From Eutreptiella sp. 'Long Island Sound 2002' (taxonomy: Eukaryota > Euglenozoa > Euglenophyceae > Eutreptiales > Eutreptiaceae), in the NCBI GenBank assembly GCA_964036045.1, contig OZ038393.1:48786429-48850428 (forward strand): 64,000 bases of DNA, written 5' to 3'. Positions 41,147 to 52,765 of this stretch are shown here, in pieces. Every line of letters begins with the position of its first letter. Position 1 is the first letter of the stretch. The notes below the pieces were generated by a model. The model was not told the DNA's origin and ran no database searches. It was given only the letters and a program-made list of their open reading frames with translations. The position numbers were made by a program, and so were the translations under genes.

Positions 41147-43560
41147 CAAAGTCTGAGCGGATCGCAGCAGGAGGGAGCTGCGGCAGGCCACGTCTAGAGG
41201 AGCCCCCACGGGAGTGGGATCCCGGAGGTTTCTCCTCCGAAAATCAGTGGAATCCGAGAGAAAGAGAGGCACATCGGGTGCCGAAGAAGGCTCCAGAAGA
41301 GCCAGAACCACTGAGCTTCGTCGCTCCCAACCCCTGGAGCCCCCTGCCAAGGGAAGCGTATGTGGGCAAGGGACGTGGCAAGAAAGAAGGAGCGACCACG
41401 GAGAGCCCCGTGGACGGGCAGGACCAGCCCAGGTTCTACACCATCCGTGACCATACCCTCGAAGTCCTGATGCACCCGGATGTGCTAGAGTTGCATGCCG
41501 TGAGAGTCGTCCATACACCGCAGGGTGACGAGCGGCAGTTGCACTTGAAGGTGCGTGTACGGTGCGGACAAGAGGAGTTGGTGGTGGATGTTTTGGTGGA
41601 TACGGGTGCCCAGGTGAGCCTGGTCCGGAGAGGGTTGTTCAAGGAGGAATCCCTGCAGCGCAGCCGTAGACCGGTACGCCTAAAGGTGGCCAATGGAGGG
41701 ATTTTGGGTGGTGGCACCCATGGGGCCACTATCAGTATGGAATTCTGGGAGCATGAGCGCTTGAACCGCCCTGATTTGGCGAAGAGAAGCACTCTATCCG
41801 GGAACTTCTATGTGGCCGACATTACAGATTGGGATATTATCATGGGGTATGACTTCATTGTGGGAAACACCATTGGAGCCCTTCCCCATCGTGCAACGCT
41901 GGTCCGGGAGGATAATGAATGCCTTAGGTGGCTGTCGACGGACTATGCATGCGGATCATCCCAATGGAATGCTGAGCAAGAGGATCAGATCGTCCCAGCG
42001 GTGCAAGCTGTGGGTGCCAAGTCCAGAGGAGACCGCGGAGTTCAACTCACCAAGTATGGAATGGCGCCGCAGGTGTATGCCAGGATGATCCAGACGCTGG
42101 GAGCCAAAGCGCCCGAGACGGATGTCTTCGCTTCCCGGGATGCCCCACTTTTGAGGAAGTGTAGGAGGCATTGGCATCGAGGAGACTCAGCCTGGCACAG
42201 GCATTGGGGTTTGAAGGAGTGGGGGCCCATGTATTGGCATGGCTCCCTGGAAAATACCAGACGTACGGTGGAGAAGATCGTCGCGGATAGGGCGAAGGGG
42301 ATCCTGGTCATAACCGGCATAGGATCCAAACCATGTCCGCTGGAAGGTCTCAAATCGACGCTGGATTCCATCACCCTGAACGAGATGTCATTCGGGCCAG
42401 AGGAGGAGTTGTTCATCGACGCCAAGGGTTTATCAATGCCCTCCCCGGGTCAAGTGTGGGCTACCAAGGCTTTCCTGGTGGATGGGGCGCAAGCCCAGCC
42501 CACAGGTGATGAAGCATTCATCCGTAGGGTTGAGGCGGTGCCCATGCAGGTCATGTTTGAGCCCAAGGACGGGACGGATCACCCAATGGATGGCATTGAT
42601 GTCCTGTCCCACGCCGAGATTGACCACGTCGTCAACTACATGCGGATGGGGTTGCACCACCGTGTGGCAGCCAACAAGGGGCGGGCCATGGTCACATCTC
42701 CGCATTGGTGGGATGACAAGATGTTGGTCACCGGCAAAAACGAGGAAGATGGGTTCGTGGCGAGGGTCATGGATCACATCGCAGACCAATATGATGGTCC
42801 GGTTGGGTCGGACCCGCCGACATGGGATTTTCCAAGAATCGGGGCCGGTAGCGACAAGAACCAGGCAGATGCCGCAAATTTCCGAAGATTATCGGTTGGA
42901 AGAGCTCCCCACGACAATGAAGACGGCATATCGGACGAGGAGAAGTCGGACTCGGACCCAGAAGAGGCCTATACCGCAGTGCGGTCGGTTGTATCAATAC
43001 CGAAGCAAGCGGCCGAAGGCCCCATGCATCCTACATATCATATCCACTGCTACACATGCGTAGATGAGAAAACCAAGCCAAGTATGTTGCGAAGGAGGGC
43101 ACCAAAGGGACAACACCGCACGCAAAAAAGAACGACGAACCACCACGCACGTCAAAAGGCACGCCCACAAACACAAACCACAACCCTATATCCCCCATAT
43201 TCCTCCATAGGCTCCGACCACCGTGAGATACACGACGAGGAAAAAATAAAAAAACAACAAAAGCGCAAAAGGTATGGGGCGGCCACGGACAATGGGGAAA
43301 CAATGAAAAGGCGAACAAGCGATGCCCACGAACCACGGGGAAACAATGGTATGGCGAGCAAGTATGTTAAGAATGCGAAGGAGGGCGCCAAAGGGACGGA
43401 CCGCACACGAAAACACAAACGTACACAAGGCCGTAAGAAGCAAGAAGACGTAGACAAGACAAAGGAGAAAAATGGTATGAAACCCCACACCCGCCCCACC
43501 GACAAACAAGCACACGCTTTCTCTATAGGGGACGACAACAAGAAGCTGCACAAGGTATGA
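41101..43560 (+). CDS. Element D protease polyprotein without RT
   Basis: Open in frame 1 from 41101, overlapping the gag end by 46 bases; moving from gag to this frame is a -1 shift. Coding character is clear to about 43080. Retropepsin: VVDVLVDTGAQVSLVRRGLF (near 41580-41640) and IIMGYDFI. At 42100-42420 comes ETDVFASRDAPLL, AWHRHWG, WHGSLENTRRTVEKIVADRAKG, which resembles the FAS...NPPF retroelement region also seen in element A, with the NPPF replaced by WHGS. Residues after that (VMFEPKDGTDHPMDGIDVLS onward) are not recognised. An acidic tail leads into low-complexity Lys/Thr/His-rich codons that are probably non-coding. No RT, RNase H or integrase follows. Confidence 0.72.
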   Translation, partial: HVEDAGGTQSPATWLTKSERIAAGGSCGRPRLEEPPREWDPGGFSSENQWNPREREAHRVPKKAPEEPEPLSFVAPNPWSPLPREAYVGKGRGKKEGATTESPVDGQDQPRFYTIRDHTLEVLMHPDVLELHAVRVVHTPQGDERQLHLKVRVRCGQEELVVDVLVDTGAQVSLVRRGLFKEESLQRSRRPVRLKVANGGILGGGTHGATISMEFWEHERLNRPDLAKRSTLSGNFYVADITDWDIIMGYDFIVGNTIGALPHRATLVREDNECLRWLSTDYACGSSQWNAEQEDQIVPAVQAVGAKSRGDRGVQLTKYGMAPQVYARMIQTLGAKAPETDVFASRDAPLLRKCRRHWHRGDSAWHRHWGLKEWGPMYWHGSLENTRRTVEKIVADRAKGILVITGIGSKPCPLEGLKSTLDSITLNEMSFGPEEELFIDAKGLSMPSPGQVWATKAFLVDGAQAQPTGDEAFIRRVEAVPMQVMFEPKDGTDHPMDGIDVLSHAEIDHVVNYMRMGLHHRVAANKGRAMVTSPHWWDDKMLVTGKNEEDGFVARVMDHIADQYDGPVGSDPPTWDFPRIGAGSDKNQADAANFRRLSVGRAPHDNEDGISDEEKSDSDPEEAYTAVRSVVSIPKQAAEGPMHPTYHIHCYTCVDEKTKPSMLRRRAPKGQHRTQKRTTNHHARQKARPQTQTTTLYPPYSSIGSDHREIHDEEKIKKQQKRKRYGAATDNGETMKRRTSDAHEPRGNNGMASKYVKNAKEGAKGTDRTRKHKRTQGRKKQEDVDKTKEKNGMKPHTRPTDKQAHAFSIGDDNKKLHKV

Positions 43561-43890
43561 CAGATTGTTACGGAAAAAAAACACAAAGGCGCCTTCCACG
43601 GCCTCTCTATAGGGGAAACGCAAGGCAAAGAGGTGTGTTATCGAAGACGCTACAGAAAAAAGAAAAAAAAAAGGAGGAGACACAAGGCACAACACGCAAA
43701 AACAACCAAAAGACCTGCACACGCTCCTTCTCTACAGGGGAAGAAAACACGGTGGGACAAAAAGAGAGGGGTACGTACTACGCATCACGCATGCCACGCA
43801 TTTCTGCTACGCGTCTACGGGACCTCTTCTTCTGCTTTCTGAACCATGCTGACGACCGACGACGAGAACCAACCAAGGTATGACACGCCC
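43081..43890 (+). repeat. Degenerate repeats with regular splice-like signals
   Basis: A/C-rich sequence. The word AAGTATGTT(G/A)...GCGAAGGAGGGC(A/G)CCAAAGGGAC occurs at about 43083 and 43366. Three acceptor-like sites (pyrimidine run, then TATAG or TACAG, then GGGA) have their AG at 43527, 43611 and 43735. Donor-like GTATG(G/A) sites are at 43272, 43349, 43475, 43555 and 43878. Together they would frame mini-exons of 20-34 nt. No protein is claimed. Confidence 0.5.
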
Positions 43891-46110
43891 CACCAACCAC
43901 ACACCGCAAGGACACACACGCACACGCACGGCAGCCACACCGCGCACGACCCCCCTCAAACGCCACCCACACCAACACGAAGGGCCACACAGCGCACACA
44001 CACACACCAAGGCCAAGGAGAAGGGCACCCAGGGCCCCCACCACAACCAGTGGACTCCAGCCAGGAGTGGCGGGGAACCACGCCCACGGCCAACGGCCAG
44101 GAGAGGAAAGGGGCGGGGGCACCAAACCGCAGACCACCGGCACACCACACACACGCAACCACACACACCAGCACACGCGGAAGACACACCCACCGCACCA
44201 CCACACCACACCACAAACAACGCAGACACCACAAACACGCGACACACAACACAGCACAGTCACCGCGCACACCCACACACACCACAAACACACACAACAA
44301 AGGACACCCCCACCAGTGAAACACACCACCACAACCGGCGGGCCCCAGCCAGGAGTGGCGGGGAGCCGCACACCACCACCAGCAGCAAAACCCAGCAAGG
44401 AGTGGCGGGGAGTAGCACACAGGAACCTCCGCCAGGAGTGGCGAGGGACCAACCAAACCACACACCAGCCACAACCCCACCACACACCACCGCCGCCAGC
44501 GGACCCCAGCCAGGAGTGGCAGGGAACCGCGCCGGGGGCCCTCAGCCAGGAGGGGCGAGGACCGCCCACCACCACCGGCAGCGAAACCCAGCCAGGAGTG
44601 GCGGGGAGTAGCACACAGGAACCTCCGCCAGGAGTGGCGAGGGACCAACCACACCACACACCAGCCACAACCCTCCCAACACACCACCGCCGCACACAAC
44701 CCACCACACTCCACACACCACACACCACAAACCACCACCGGCAGCGAAACCCAGCCAGGAGTGGCGGGGAGTAGCACACAGGAACCTCCGCCAGGGGTGG
44801 CGAGGGACCAACCACACCACTCACCAGCCACAACCCCACCACACACCACCGCCGCCAGCGGACCCAAGCCAGGAGTGGCGGGGAACCGCGCCCGGGATGC
44901 TCAGCCATGAGTGGCGAGGACCGCCCACCACCACCGGCAGCAAAACCAAGCCAGGATTGGCGGGGACTAGCACACAGGAACCTCCGCCAGGAGTGGCGAG
45001 GGACCAACCACACCACACACAATCCACAACCCCACCAACACACCTCCGCCGCACACCACACAACACACACCACACACCACACACCACGCACCACCGCCGC
45101 CAGCGAACCCCAGCCAGGAGTGGCGAGGACCGCCCACCACCACCGGCAGCGAAACCCAGCCAGGAGTGGCGGGGAGTAGCACACAGGAGTCTCCGCCAGG
45201 AGTGGCGAGGGACCAACCACACCACACACCAGCCACAACCCTACCAGACACCACCGCCGCCAGCGGACCCCAGCCAGGAGTGGCGGGGAACCGCGCCCAG
45301 GGCCCTCAGCCAGGAGTGGCGAGGACCGCCCACCACCACCGGCAGCGAAGCCCAGCCAGGAGTGGCGGGGAGTAGCACACATGAACCTTCCCCAGGAGTG
45401 GCGAGGGACCAACCACACCACACACCAGCCACAACCCCACCAACACACCACCGCCGCACACCACACACCACACACCACACACCACACACCACACACCAGC
45501 GCCGACAGCGAAACCCAGCCAGGAGTGGCGGGGAACCGCGCCCAGGACCCTCCGCCAGGAGTGGCGAGGACCGCCCATCACCACCGGCAGCGAAGCCCAG
45601 CCAGGAGTGGCGGGGAGTAGCACAAAGGAACCTCCGCCAGGAGTGGCGAGGGACCAACCACACCACACACCAGCCACAACCCCACTAACATAACACCGCC
45701 GCACACCACACACCACACACCACACACCACACACCTCACACCACTGCCGCCAGCGGACCCCAGCCAGGAGTGGCGGGGAACTGCACCCGGGACCCTCAGC
45801 CAGGAGTGGCGAGGAGCGCCCACCACCGCCGACAGCGAAACCCAGCCAGGAGTGGCGGGGAACCGCACCCGGGACCCTCGGCCAGGAATGGGCAGGGACG
45901 CCCACCACCACCGGCAGCGGAACCCAGCCAGGAGTGGCGGGGAGTAGCACACAGGAACCTCCGCCAGGAGTGGCGAGGGACCAACCACATCACACACCAG
46001 CCACCACCCCACCAACACACCACCGCCGCACACCACACACCACAAACCACACACCACACACCACACACCACCGCCGCCAGCGGACCCCAGCCAACGAGAG
46101 ACCAGCCACG
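43891..46110 (+). repeat. Hairpin-word array, right block (plus orientation)
   Basis: About 30 copies of GCCAGGAGTGGCG(G/A)GG and variants, in the direction opposite to the block at 26831-32700. Four spacer kinds recur in order: GGGAGTAGCACACAGGAACCT; GAGGGACCAACCACACCACA plus a CCACAC-rich tail; GGGAACCGCGCCCGGG; and GAGGACCGCCCACCACCACC. The composite unit is about 160-330 bp, most often about 200. The first ~150 bp (43891-44040) are CA-rich lead-in without the word. Confidence 0.9.
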
Positions 46111-47409
46111 GCACACGGCGACTACACCCACACCCACACCAGCAGCAAGCCCCAGCCGGCCCCAACCACACACCCACACACGCATACACACACACCAACA
46201 CGCACGGAAGGCACACCCACACCCACGCCGCCACCAACGCAGGACACACACACCAACACAGACACCACGCGCGCACGCACCGCGCCGCGAACACACACAC
46301 CGACGGTGAACCACAATCAGGGGAGGTGGGGACACGCACACAAGCAACACGGCCAGGAAAAGCGAAAAACGCCCCCCACCACCACCACCCCTACCGGGAG
46401 AGACGGGAAACCCACCACCGCAAACCACACAGCGAAATTCGGGGGCGGGACGAAAAGGGCCCACAGAAGACGCAGGCGAGGGACCCAACCTCAGGGGTTT
46501 GGGGGCCCCCCCTGGTGACCGTATCGGCCCCACCTGAGCACACGCAATAAGGTGGGATACGCCCAGGACCGTTGGTCAGCGGCCCGCGGTGGCACCGGCC
46601 TGGGGAGGTGACCAATGGGCCTGACCAAGAGCACTCCCCACGGCACGTACTGCGGTTCGGGCCCAGCGAGGGGCTGCGGGTAGGGCACGCCGTTGATCGG
46701 GGCAGGCAAGAGACACGCCTATCCCGCAAGGACTCCCCCGCGACCCACAGTGTACCCAACCCCGGTGTGCAGAACGGCTGGAGTACCTGGCTACGGAGCA
46801 GGTCCATTTGTACCGAGCGGGTACAAATGGACGGCCCGTACAACAGAGTTACATCCTGACGGGGAGTGCAAGCATCGGCCCCCCCAAGGGGAAACACCAG
46901 GGGAAGGGACCCGAGCAGACGGAAAGGAACCCCCCCCACCCACCACAGCCGGGAAGGCCCGGGCACGACACCAAAGGAACACCGCCCCAAGCGACGCGGA
47001 AAAGGGACAGAGGGATGAGGGCACGCAAAGGGGGCGGCGGGGGGACACACCACCAACAGACCCCAGCCAGAGAGGGCTGGGAGCCACACAGCCGAGACAG
47101 GAGAGGGGCCATGACACACAGCCCCCACACCCACACAGAGCCGCCAAACCAAGCCCAGAAAGGCGGGGACAGGCACCGAAACGCACCACCAACACACCGC
47201 ACACACGCCCGCGCATGCACACAACACACACCACCACAACCGCCACCGACACGAGCCCAACAAACGCACACCACAGACCAAAGCGCAAGCACCGCCCGCA
47301 CCACAAACACAACACTGGCAAACCCAAAGAACAACAACCCAGCAACCCCCCACCAGGGGAGCTGCAGGGCCGCCAGAAACACCGCTAGGACACAAAGGTG
47401 GACCCACCA
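46111..47409 (+). other. Spacer block after the array, with strong hairpin; no gene seen
   Basis: CA-rich to 46480, then a more balanced, non-repetitive stretch to about 46900 containing a perfect 12-bp hairpin, then CA-rich again with two diverged hairpin words (near 47070 and 47415). The frames across it are composition effects. The balanced stretch could be a structured RNA; I do not recognise it as rRNA, tRNA or snRNA. Confidence 0.45.
46803..46831 (+). other. Perfect 12-bp stem-loop
   Basis: TCCATTTGTACC pairs fully with GGTACAAATGGA around the 5-base loop GAGCG. In sequence this strongly biased toward C and A, a balanced perfect palindrome of this length is notable. It could be an RNA structure, a protein-binding palindrome or the end of a small element. 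Confidence 0.8.
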
Positions 47410-50400
47410 AGCCCTCAGCCAGGAGAGGCGAGCGGCCACACCCAGCAACACCAAACGGACCACGCCCAACCCCAGGACCAGGCACTACGACACCCACACC
47501 AGCACCGCCACCAACACCCCAACCGGACGCGACAACACCCCCACCAGCGGAAACACCCGGAACCAACGGAGACACCGTCGGCAACACCAGTGACCCCAGC
47601 CCCCAGCACAACACCTAGAACACCCTCACCAACAACGCACAGACACATAAAGCCACCCAACACTGACCAACGACCGCACCCGGCCGGTCCGGTCCCCCAC
47701 CGACCCGCACCCAGAATCACCGCCACCAGCATCCACACCATCGGAAACACCAACACCACCAACAATCAAGCCAGCACAACACCCTCACCAACACCATCAC
47801 CGCCGGCACCATCGCCTACGAAACCTACGCACACCAACACCGGTTCCAGCACCTACATCACCCAAGCCAACGGCATCAAACACACCAACGCCGGCATCAC
47901 CCCACCATCAGCGTCGCCACCGGCTACCTCCGCCACCGGAGGGAACCAAAGCCACCACAGCCGGTGAGCCAACAAACCACCAAGCCCCGGCCAGGGGAGG
48001 CGAGGGCACACGCCCAGAACCATCAACAACAACACCCTCGCCACCAAAACAACCACAGGGCGCCAACCACCACGCAGTCACCAACGGCACCCACACCACT
48101 GGCGCCAGCAACACCACCCTCACCGACGACACCACCCGGGGCATCGCCTGCACCACCTACACCAACAGCATCACCAGCAGCCCACACCACCTACTGCACA
48201 CCCTCCCAGACAGAGCCACAGAAACCAGCCACCACCCACCCCCGAACACAGGCCGAGGACCACCGACACACAGACCCACACCAACCACCAGCAGCATCAG
48301 CAACATCAGAGACGTCGTCAACCAAAGCAACGCCGCAACAACCTCGCCACCGGCATCACCGACACCGCCACCGACAGTGCGACCTCAGCAACAACAACCC
48401 AGGGCGTCAACGGCAGCCGCCACGGCGACACCACCCGGTACAACACCATCGACATCAACGACACCAAGGGGGCCAACACGCGGGCCAACGACGCCCATGG
48501 GAACCTCCGCCAGAAGTGGCGAGGTCCCAACCCCACCGTCACAACACCACCATCCACCATCGCATCACGTACAGCGCCCTCGCCTTGCACATCACCCACA
48601 GCTCCGCTGGCGGCGCCCTCGCCAACACCGTCACCAGCACCGCAGACAGCGGCAACACAGCGCCACCGCCAACCACCCACAGCATCAACCTCCCCAACAC
48701 CGGAAACAACCGGCACCACCCCACCAGGACAACAAACGGACCAACCACCAGCCACGAGTGGCACGCCCGGAACCGCCGATCACCCAAACGCAGGCCGCGC
48801 CCAGCACAAACACCAACAACACCCACGCCAACAGACCACCACGAGACACGCCAACCACCAAGTATCACCTAAGGCACCCTGACCATCGGCAACACCAACG
48901 CCACCAACACCCACGGCACTATCCACACCACCACCAACCCCACCAACGACGGGCCAAGGTGCCGTCACCTACAACACCCCTACCACCACCACCACGACCC
49001 CGGCATCAAGTAACACTTAGGGCACCCCCACCATCGGCGTCACCGAGGACGCCAGCACAGCTGGCGAACGTACGCCACCGAGCCCTCAGCCAGGGGTGGC
49101 GAGCGCCCACACCCAGCAACACCCAACCAACCACGCCAAAACCCAGGACCAGAAACTGCGACACCCACACCTGCACCGCAACCAACACTCAAACCGAACG
49201 CCACAACACCCTGGCCAGCGGAAACACCCCAAACCAACGGAGACGCCGTCGGCAACACCAGCAACCCCGGCACCCAGCACGACGCCTGAGACACGCTCGC
49301 CAACAACGAACCAACACAAGAAAGCACCCAACGACCATGTTACACCCAAGGCGTTACAACCGCGCCACCCACCAACCCGCACCCAGAACCACCACCAGCA
49401 GGATCCACACCAACGGAAACGCCAACACCACCAACAATCAAGCCAACACAACACCCTCACCATCACCATCGACGGCGGCACCGCCGTCCTCACCATCACA
49501 CACCGACCAACACCGGATACAACGCCTAGATCACCCAAGCCAACAGCATCAAACACACCATCGCCAGCATCACCCCACCATCAGCGTCGCCACCGGCAAC
49601 CTCTGCCACCAGAGGAAACCAAAGCCACCACAGACGGTGAACCAGCAAACCACCAACCCCCGGCCAGAGGAGGCGAAGACGCACGCCCAGAACCATCAAC
49701 AACAACACCCCCGCCACCAAACCAACCACAGGGCGCCATCCACCACGCAGTCACCAGCCGCACCCACACCACCGGTGGCACACCCTTACCAACGGCATCA
49801 CCAGCAGCCCACGCCACCTACTGCACACACGCCCAGACAGAGCAACAGGAACCAGCCAACGCCCAACCCCGAACACAGGCCACTGACGACCCACGCACAG
49901 ACCCACACCAACCACCAGCAGCATCAACAACAGCAGATACGCCGTAAACCATAGCAACGCCCGCAACGACCTCACCGACGGCATCACCGACGGCACCACC
50001 GACAGTGCGACCTCACCAACAGCAACCCGGAGCGTCAACAACAGCCACCACGGCGACACCACCCGGTACAACACCATCGGCAACAAGGACACCAAGGGGG
50101 CCAGGGCCAACACACCAGCCAGCGACGCCCAAGGGAACCTCTGCCAGGAGTGGCGAGGTCCCGCCTCCGCCGTCAGAACACCACCAGGGCATCACCTACA
50201 ACACCCTACAACACCAACACTCACAGCTCCCCCGGCGGCGCCCTCACCAACACCAACACCAGCACCACCGACAGCGGCAGCACGGCGACACCGCAGCATC
50301 CGCAGCGCCCGCAGCATCGACACCCTCGACCACAACCGAAGCAACACCTGCTACTACAGACCCAAGGACAGCCGAAGAAAATATCCCAACACCAGAGACA

Positions 50401-50770
50401 ACCGGCACCACCAGGACCACAAGCCAGCCAAACACCAGCCACGACTGGCCCGCCCGAAACCGCCGACCACCCAAACGCAGGCGGCACCCAGCGCCAACAC
50501 CAACACCACCCACGCCATCAGACCACCACGAGACACGCCAACCACCACCGTAACACCCTCACCGTCGGCAACACCAACGCCACCAACACCGACGGCAATA
50601 TTCACCCCACCGCCAACCCCATCAACGACGAGCCGAGGTACCGTCACCTACAACACCCCTACCACCACCACCACGACCCCGGCACAGAGTAACACCTAGG
50701 GCGCCCATATCGACGGCAACACCAAGGACGCCGGCACGGCTGGCGAACAAACGCCACCAGCGCCACCGAC
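47410..50770 (+). repeat. Tandem duplication, ~1.67-kb unit
   Basis: The segments starting near 47414 and 49084 align in order over their length. Examples of paired landmarks: GCGGAAACACCC (47547 and 49219), CGCCCAGAACCATCAACAAC (48011 and 49684), GAACCTC(C/T)GCCAG(A/G)AGTGGC (48500 and 50137). Offsets of about 1,635-1,672 bp show small indels. A third copy may begin near 50770 but soon diverges. Each unit carries three to four diverged hairpin words. No protein frame is conserved between the copies. Confidence 0.8.
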
Positions 50771-52765
50771 CAGGCCCTGAGCCAAGGGTAGAAACAGCAA
50801 CACCACACACCATCACACCCACCGCATCGACATCACCCGGAGCATCGTCAACATCAACCAGGGGTCCCCACCACCCAAGCAGCACAAAACACCACAGCAA
50901 CACCACCACATCCACCACCCTCACCACCAGCGACACCAGCAGCACCCTCCGCCAGGGAGGGCGAGGAGAAAACCCAACAACGCGGAGCCACCCAGCATCC
51001 CGAGCACCCTCACCATCGGACCGCCACCACCGGCACCAACCCCAAACACACCACCGTCACCAACCCCACCGACCCCTGACGCAACAACCAGACAGCCCGC
51101 ACAAACGGCACCAGCCGAACAGTCACCGACACCACCTCACCAGCGACAAAGCCCGGTGAACCACAAAACGCAGGCACCCAATACCAGAGCAACGCCGACA
51201 ACACTCCCGGCCAACTATCGAGAACACCACCGAAAGCGACACCGTCGACCAAAAGCCACGACACCCTCACAAACCACCAGGGTACGGGTCCCCTTCAGAC
51301 CCCCCACCATCTGCACAACCAGCGACACCATCACCAGCACCAACCGAAACACCGACGACGGCAACCCCACCAACAACCGACACCCCCACTACTGCTGCCA
51401 CCCACTAGCCACGCCACCCACCGTCCGTGCCACCCACCAACGCCGCACCCTAAACCACACCTACACCCAAAACTTGCAGCAGCAGCAGCAGACACCCCAC
51501 AAGCGACACCACCCTTCACCGGAAGACGATGATCAACACCAGCAGGAAAGCCAGCCCATAGCGCCCAAAACCCAAAACCCTCCCACACCCAGACCCACAC
51601 CCACCAGCAGCGCCTACGCCGACCGGTCATCAGTGTTGCCGACACCCGGAAAGACACACACCTCGATGAACTAACGACCACAACACTGCCGCCACCGCAC
51701 CCACACCGTCAGCATCACTGCCAGCACACCCGGCCGGGTTGTCAATGGCACCGCCACCCATGGCACCGCCTACACTCACCAGCGCCACCATCACCCCGCG
51801 CGAGGCCGGGAACCCCTGGCGTCGCCAACGGCCTCAACGAATCCCAACACCACCAACACCACCAACGCCGGACGGGGACTACCCACAAACCAAGAACAGC
51901 TCCACCACCAACAACCAATACACCACCCGCGGCACCCCACCGTCGCCAACGCCACCACGGCACCTATCACAACTCCACCACCGGCCACACCACCCGTCAT
52001 CTACAGCACCCTCGCCACCACCGCCACGTCCGGCCCAAAAAAAAAACGTTACACCCCAACGACCAGAAGCAATACCCTCACCATCGACACCACCGGCAAC
52101 ACCACATACGCCCATACGTCACCCTCGCCATGCTCACCAACCAACACCCTCGCCATCAGTGTCCACGACATCAGAGGCACCACCACCACCGGCGACGACA
52201 ACAGCGGCAACAGCTGACCGACCAACTAACCACCATCAACCATAGCCGGGCACCAGCCTCATCTACGCTAACGCCCATACCACCCTCGCCAACAACGGCG
52301 CCAGCAGCACAAACATCCACTCCGGCACCCACACCACCCTCACCACCAACATCACCACCACCCCCAAAGGGTCAGGGCTCGCGGGGAACGAAACGGCAGA
52401 GCAAGCGCGCCACCACCCGCACGCGTCGCCCACCCTATGGTACACCGCTCCACAACACGCCCCCCCCGCTTCTACCGACAGGACGTGCGCTGCAGCCCAC
52501 TGCTGGGACAACGACTACGACGTCCTCTCGGCCATCCGATACCTACTGGCAGCCACGGCCCCGCGCCCACAGGCCCACCAGCAACCCACGGAACCGCAGG
52601 AGCCCGACCACCCCATGCCACCGCGCTCCATATCCCACGCGTCCACCGCAGACCAGAACGCGGAACACCAGCGAGAGGAGCTCGACCCCGACCGCGCCGC
52701 CACGCCCCCACCGCCCCCCCCCCCCAAAGGACATCCACGCCACACTGGCCAGCACCCTAGCCCCC
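50771..52765 (+). other. C/A-rich stretch upstream of the non-LTR element; no gene seen
   Basis: Strongly C-biased plus strand with CAC/ACC words and a few diverged hairpin words (50949). From about 52370 the composition gradually approaches that of the coding region downstream. It may be the 5' untranslated region of the non-LTR element. Confidence 0.5.

Noticed and set aside
43778-45496. 572-codon minus-strand frame over the right hairpin array
   Set aside because: Same cause: an open frame created by a repeat unit without stops; the protein is the repeat read through.
46480-46900. Balanced island as rRNA, tRNA or spliceosomal RNA
   Set aside because: No tRNA boxes, no rRNA or snRNA word that I recognise; kept only as an unexplained structured stretch.
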